A stretch of DNA of 39,124 bases from positions 1 to 39,124 of IMG/VR virus record IMGVR_UViG_3300046794_000596; one strand, 5' to 3'. The notes under the pieces are model-generated. The model searched no databases, had not been told where the DNA came from, and worked only from the letters and a program-made list of their open reading frames with translations. Below, one piece after another: positions 37,730 to 39,124 of the stretch. How positions within the stretch are numbered: the stretch's first letter is position 1; each line of letters begins with the position of its first letter. The DNA is from a virus. Both the position numbers and the translations under genes were made by a program.

Positions 37730-37755
37730 GGCGCGGAACGTAGATGATCAGCCGG

Positions 37756-38388
37756 TTACTGTCCCGGCGTGAACAGGTGCCCGCAGGCGGGGCAGCACGC
37801 GCTCGCGGAGCGCTCGTTGTCGCCGCTGTCGGCAAATCCGTCGCCTCCGAAGTCGTCGTCCAGGCCCTGCCGTTCCTCGGCGCTCTCGTCGCCTGCGGGG
37901 CCCTGGGGCAGCTTCTCGGGATCGACCTCGCGGAGCAGCTGCTCCATCTCGGCGTCGGTGTAGCAAAGGGAGTCGAACAGGTCCGCGTCGCTCGTGGCGA
38001 GGTCTTCGAGGATCTCGGCGAGCGCACCCGGGTACCAGCCGCCCGCTTCCTCCAGCCGGTTGAGGAGGATGAGCACGGCGCGCGCCTCACGGTCGCTCTT
38101 GGAGGACCAGCCGCGGGTCACCGGGACCAGCCACCCGCTGTCGTCGTCGGTCAGCAGCCCATCGGGGATGGACTCGCCGCGCACCTGCATCTCGATCAGC
38201 GCCGAGCGGCGGCCGTGACCGGCGATCGTCAGGCCGGTGCGCTCGTCCACGACCGGGGTGTTGATGAACCCGTGCTCCTTGATGCTCGCGATGATCCGCT
38301 CAAGCTCGTGCTTGCGCGGGTTGGCCGGGTCCGGTGGCAGGTCCGTGAGCGGGATGTACGTGATGTAGCGGGGTGCCTCAAGTGGCAT
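37756..38388 (-). CDS. ParB-like nuclease-domain protein
   Basis: This is a 210-residue protein with an N-terminal ParB/Srx fold (YIPLTDLPPDPANPRKHELE, then IASIKEHGFINTPVVDERTG and the GHGRRSALIEM box). Acidic helices follow, then a C-terminal zinc knuckle (CCPACGHLF). Actinophages commonly carry such a gene just upstream of terS; it may modify or bind DNA rather than segregate it. It lacks the classical central HTH of chromosomal ParB. The ATG has GCAGGAG. Confidence 0.82.
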   Translation of the reverse strand: MPLEAPRYITYIPLTDLPPDPANPRKHELERIIASIKEHGFINTPVVDERTGLTIAGHGRRSALIEMQVRGESIPDGLLTDDDSGWLVPVTRGWSSKSDREARAVLILLNRLEEAGGWYPGALAEILEDLATSDADLFDSLCYTDAEMEQLLREVDPEKLPQGPAGDESAEERQGLDDDFGGDGFADSGDNERSASACCPACGHLFTPGQ

Positions 38389-38423
38389 GTGCTGCTCCTG
38401 CCGCGCCGGTCAGTGAGAGGGGT

Positions 38424-38625
38424 GGGAAGCGGCCGGCGGTCAGCGAGCCCGCGGACTTTTACCGCGGCATCCCGGCTCGCTACCGGGACATGCCGTCATG
38501 GCCGGACCGTCCGGCCGCTTCCCTGGCCGACGTCGTCTCACGAGTCCGGACGAGACGGCGTCGGTGCCCGGGGTGTGCGTCGGCGGTTGCGCGTTCCGCC
38601 GGGCTCACTCCAAGCGGGCGCAACG
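38424..38625. repeat. Nested inverted-repeat region (origin, cos/pac or regulatory)
   Basis: An outer 13-bp dyad, GGGAAGCGGCCGG (38424-38436) with CCGGCCGCTTCCC (38511-38523), encloses AGCGAGCC/GGCTCGCT (38442-38449 with 38474-38481). That in turn encloses CCGCGG-N7-CCGCGG. A second structure follows, GACGTCGTCTC/GAGACGGCGTC (38529-38539 with 38552-38562, one mismatch). No gene is present between 38389 and 38846. The position beside parB-like and terS genes suits a packaging or origin site. Confidence 0.6.
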
Positions 38626-38675
38626 TAGGTCGCCACGCGGGTTTCTGTCTCGGGTTCAGACTCTGGCGAAGATCC

Positions 38676-38716
38676 TTTGACCTGGTGTACAGTCGGCGAT
38701 TGTGGCTGTACGAGCG
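38676..38716 (+). promoter_or_regulatory. Promoter module copy g
   Basis: TTTGACCTGGTGTACAGT (38676-38693) is followed by the leader box GTACGAGCGAACAGCC. The candidate -10 is TACAGT. It lies upstream of the 38847 gene in tandem with an ECF-like element. Confidence 0.63.
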
Positions 38717-38736
38717 AACAGCCGCACCGGGTCTGT

Positions 38737-38765
38737 TGTAACGCTTTCGGGTCTCACTCCGTCCA
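38737..38765 (+). promoter_or_regulatory. ECF-type promoter-like element, copy 3
   Basis: TGTAAC (38737-38742), 17 bases, CGTCCA with CTCACTCCGTC at 38753-38763. It is on the plus strand, while copies 1 and 2 are on the minus strand, and each reads toward a gene start. Here it lies in tandem behind module g, so the 38847 gene would have two differently controlled promoters. Confidence 0.6.
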
Positions 38766-38846
38766 TAGGGCGAGTGACCACCGGCAGCAGGCCACCGCTC
38801 CGAAGCCGGTCCAACCGACCGGCACACCAGAAAGGGTGCGACGTAC

Positions 38847-39124
38847 ATGTCCCAGGAGAAGCCGAGCGCGTCCACGGAGACGCCGCCCGAGCCGTCCCCC
38901 CAGGAGCTGGCGATGAGCGCCGCGATGGCCTACCGCGTGTTGGCCTTCTGGAAGGGCATCTGCCAGCCGGTCATCGACGCCAACGCCGAGTACATCCGCG
39001 ACAACGCCGGCATCCTGTCCACCACCGCCGACGTCGATGGGGTCCGGGCCGCCACGTTCACCGAGAGCGTCAGGAAGCCGTTCTTCGAGATCACCGACGC
39101 GGACGCGTTCTTTGAATGGGCGGA
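38847..39124 (+). CDS. Hypothetical protein (partial, runs off right edge)
   Basis: The ATG at 38847 follows AGAAAGGG. The visible 92 residues have a Ser/Pro-rich acidic start (MSQEKPSASTETPPEPSPQE). A helical region (AMAYRVLAFWKGICQPVIDA) and a beta-like segment (DADAFFEWA) follow. No family can be named from this part. It has two putative promoters. Confidence 0.68.
   Translation, partial: MSQEKPSASTETPPEPSPQELAMSAAMAYRVLAFWKGICQPVIDANAEYIRDNAGILSTTADVDGVRAATFTESVRKPFFEITDADAFFEWA

Overview
The window is high-GC DNA (about 70%) with the codon use of a Streptomyces-type actinomycete. It reads as part of a tailed-phage or prophage genome. The hallmark genes are a terminase large subunit running off the left edge, an HNH endonuclease near it, a modular endolysin, a small-terminase-like protein, a ParB-like protein and an SSB. 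No capsid, tail, integrase, polymerase or helicase gene is visible, so the structural and replication cores lie outside. Most of the window is accessory DNA with few recognisable families.

Layout. 1-5.6 kb (minus strand): terL, small membrane proteins, a repeat-containing HTH/coiled-coil protein, HNH and short unknowns in ATGA/GTGA-coupled chains. 5.78-5.90 kb: five iterated palindromes. 5.9-9.1 kb: a double-HTH protein (minus), then plus-strand small genes, a tRNA-like element, an apparently frameshifted gene and a structured leader. 9.1-20.0 kb (minus): a long block of hypothetical genes including a 603-residue coiled-coil protein, a DUF4262 protein and several secreted or zinc-ribbon-like small proteins. 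20.2-27.9 kb (plus): a block of hypothetical genes, most of them followed by a GC-rich hairpin. It ends in a four-unit, type I-E-like CRISPR repeat cluster that forms the leader of an HTH gene. 28.0-29.3 kb: an XRE-type regulator divergent from a GHKL-ATPase-like protein, a pair of host-regulator type. 29.3-32.3 kb (minus): a winged-helix, Rep-like protein, a gene-free 0.55 kb region rich in inverted repeats, and two small genes. 32.66-35.5 kb (plus): an ECF-type sigma factor followed by two coupled genes that look like a split anti-sigma or membrane-sensor system. 35.5-38.4 kb (minus): ssb, endolysin, terS-like and ParB-like. 38.4-38.65 kb: nested inverted repeats. From 38.85 kb a plus-strand gene runs off the right edge.

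Two regulatory sequence families tie the window together. (1) A promoter/leader module occurs seven times on both strands: TTTGAYGTGGTGTACNNT, usually followed by ACGAGCGA in the leader. (2) Three elements of the form TGTARC-N17/18-CGTCYA, with a shared CTCACTC core, lie upstream of terL, the gene at 14804 and the gene at 38847. This layout is ECF-like and resembles BldN-type promoters, and the window encodes its own ECF sigma factor. My inference is that the sigma factor and its membrane partners control a phage regulon including packaging.

The strongest candidate for something undescribed is the degenerate type I-E-like repeat cluster at 27060-27252. It has no cas genes, its first spacing is exactly 61 nt, and its last repeat runs into the ribosome-binding site of a DNA-binding protein. 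It could be a relic mini-array, a repeat-mimic RNA (anti-CRISPR-like) or a Cas6e-sensitive leader. All functional statements come from reading the sequence; no database search was possible.
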